Shown: piece after piece, positions 12,308-13,101 of the stretch
Position numbering within the stretch: the stretch's first letter is position 1
Layout: each line of letters begins with the position of its first letter
Source of the DNA: Nitrospirota bacterium
Lineage (GTDB): Bacteria > Nitrospirota > Nitrospiria > Nitrospirales > Nitrospiraceae
Length of the DNA stretch: 13,101 bases
Direction of reading: 5' to 3'
Assembly (NCBI GenBank): GCA_005877535.1
Contig: VBOM01000192.1
Span: 1-13,101, forward strand
Made by a program: the position numbers and the translations under genes
The notes under the pieces: generated by a model
What the model saw: the letters and a program-made list of their open reading frames with translations, nothing else
Told to the model about the DNA's origin: nothing
Databases searched by the model: none

Positions 12308-13101
12308 ATGAATCTGATGAATCTGGCAGACGTGACACGAGACATCAAGCGAGCCGACCTACGGCAGATGTATTACTATCTTCGGCTCACCAGAGCCCTC
12401 GAAGACCGCATCACGGCCCTCTATCGTCAAGGTCGTATCGTCGGCGGCGTATACACCAGCCACGGGATGGAGGCCATTGCAGTCGGCTATGCCTCGGCGC
12501 TCGAACGTGATGACGTCATCGCCCCCTTTCACCGGGACATGGGAGCCTTCCTCATCCGCGGCTTCACGCCCGGCGAAGTCCTCGCCCAGTACCTCGGCAA
12601 GCGCACTGGCCCCAGCAAAGGCAAGGACGGCAACGTGCACATGGGGGATCTCAAACGCGGCATGATCAGCTTTGTCAGCCATCTGGCCGACAATCTGCCC
12701 GTCGCGACCGGTATCGCTCTGGCGTTTAAGATTAGAGGAGAGCGCCGCGTGACCTTCACCGGCACCGGCGACGGCGGGACCAGCCGCGGCGACTTCCACG
12801 AAGCGATGAACTTTGCCGCGGTGCGCAAACTCCCCGTCGTGTTCTTCTGCAACAACAATCAATATGCGTATTCGACACCGCAACGTCTGCAGATGGCGAT
12901 CCACGACGTCGCCGACCGGGCGCAAGCTTATGGGATGCCTGGCGAGATCGTGGATGGAAACGACGTGACCGCGGTGTATCTGGCAGCCAAGCGGGCGATC
13001 GCACTGGCCCGCGCAGGGGAAGGGCCGACCTTCCTCGAATTCAAAACGATGCGGATGCACGGCCACTCCGAGCATGACCCGGCCAAGTACGTCCCGCGTG
13101 A
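12308..13101 (+). CDS. Pyruvate/2-oxoacid dehydrogenase E1 component, alpha subunit (partial)
   Basis: 264 complete codons are visible with no stop before the window ends; the family usually has 320-400 residues. The ATG at 12308 follows AGGAGG (12297-12302) with a 5-base spacer. The thiamine diphosphate motif runs from GTGDGGTSRGDFHEA (GDG at 154-156) to CNNNQYAYS (about residue 181 on), and the N-terminal MYYYLRLTRALEDRI and VGGVYTSHGMEA segments are typical of E1 alpha. FLEFKTMRMHGHSEHDPAKY near the end carries the conserved HxxxD region. The enzyme would oxidatively decarboxylate pyruvate or a branched 2-oxo acid; an E1 beta gene is expected next, outside the window. Being last in the operon, it could use the pyruvate released by the divergently encoded lyase. 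The exact substrate cannot be assigned from this part. Confidence 0.9.
   Translation, partial: MNLMNLADVTRDIKRADLRQMYYYLRLTRALEDRITALYRQGRIVGGVYTSHGMEAIAVGYASALERDDVIAPFHRDMGAFLIRGFTPGEVLAQYLGKRTGPSKGKDGNVHMGDLKRGMISFVSHLADNLPVATGIALAFKIRGERRVTFTGTGDGGTSRGDFHEAMNFAAVRKLPVVFFCNNNQYAYSTPQRLQMAIHDVADRAQAYGMPGEIVDGNDVTAVYLAAKRAIALARAGEGPTFLEFKTMRMHGHSEHDPAKYVPR

Noticed and set aside
1..13101. CRISPR array, rRNA genes, transposase or integrase genes
   Set aside because: I saw no regularly spaced repeats, no rRNA-like sequence and no protein with transposase or integrase motifs on either strand.

Overview
The window looks like chromosomal DNA of a GC-rich Gram-negative bacterium, most likely a Nitrospira-type nitrite oxidiser. 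This taxonomic guess rests on the feel of the proteins (a small secreted protein at 1220-1585 and the gene mix), not on a database match. Clean Shine-Dalgarno sites (AGGAGG or GGGAG types) precede almost every gene. Codon use is uniform apart from one AT-rich intergenic stretch.

Left third (1-3392): gene-poor. It starts with a 20-base match to the 3' end of a tRNA-Glu-like gene (13-32), possibly an attachment-site scar. Next comes a duplicated promoter/leader module: copy 1 at 568-926, split by extra DNA, and copy 2 at 1868-2060. Each copy has a TTGACC-17-TAGA(C/G)T promoter, a 'GGTGGTGGCCATG' segment, and a second conserved block that runs exactly into the ATG of a membrane-protein ORF (924 and 2058). 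The 924 ORF is very small and appears frameshifted. The 2058 gene encodes a protein anchored at both ends with a repeated 10-residue motif. A small exported protein (1220-1585) lies between them. A long hairpin (3072-3117) separates this part from the converging operon.

Centre (3393-8485, minus strand), read in transcription order: a CADD/TenA-like diiron oxygenase-fold protein, a GTG-start HTH regulator, a beta-eliminating lyase of the tyrosine phenol-lyase/tryptophanase family (ATGA overlap with the regulator), and a long acyl-CoA dehydrogenase.

Right (8798-end, plus strand): a single-domain VOC protein resembling the catalytic half of 4-hydroxyphenylpyruvate dioxygenase, a homogentisate 1,2-dioxygenase-like cupin, a fumarylacetoacetate hydrolase-family protein (ATGA overlap), an orotate phosphoribosyltransferase-like protein with a C-terminal CxxC, and the start of a pyruvate/2-oxoacid dehydrogenase E1 alpha gene that runs off the window.

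The two operons diverge from an AT-rich control region (about 8540-8720). It holds a near-consensus minus-strand promoter overlapped by a perfect 8-7-8 inverted repeat and several further TTAATAT motifs. Read together, the locus looks like an aromatic amino acid or aromatic-ring degradation unit: a C-C lyase releasing pyruvate and ammonia, oxygenases, ring-fission and C-C hydrolase steps, and pyruvate and acyl-CoA oxidation. Several members are atypical: a TPL-like scaffold with tryptophanase-like active-site residues, a half-size HPPD, a degenerate PRTase loop, and a CADD-like protein lacking the expected lysine. The real substrate may therefore not be tyrosine.
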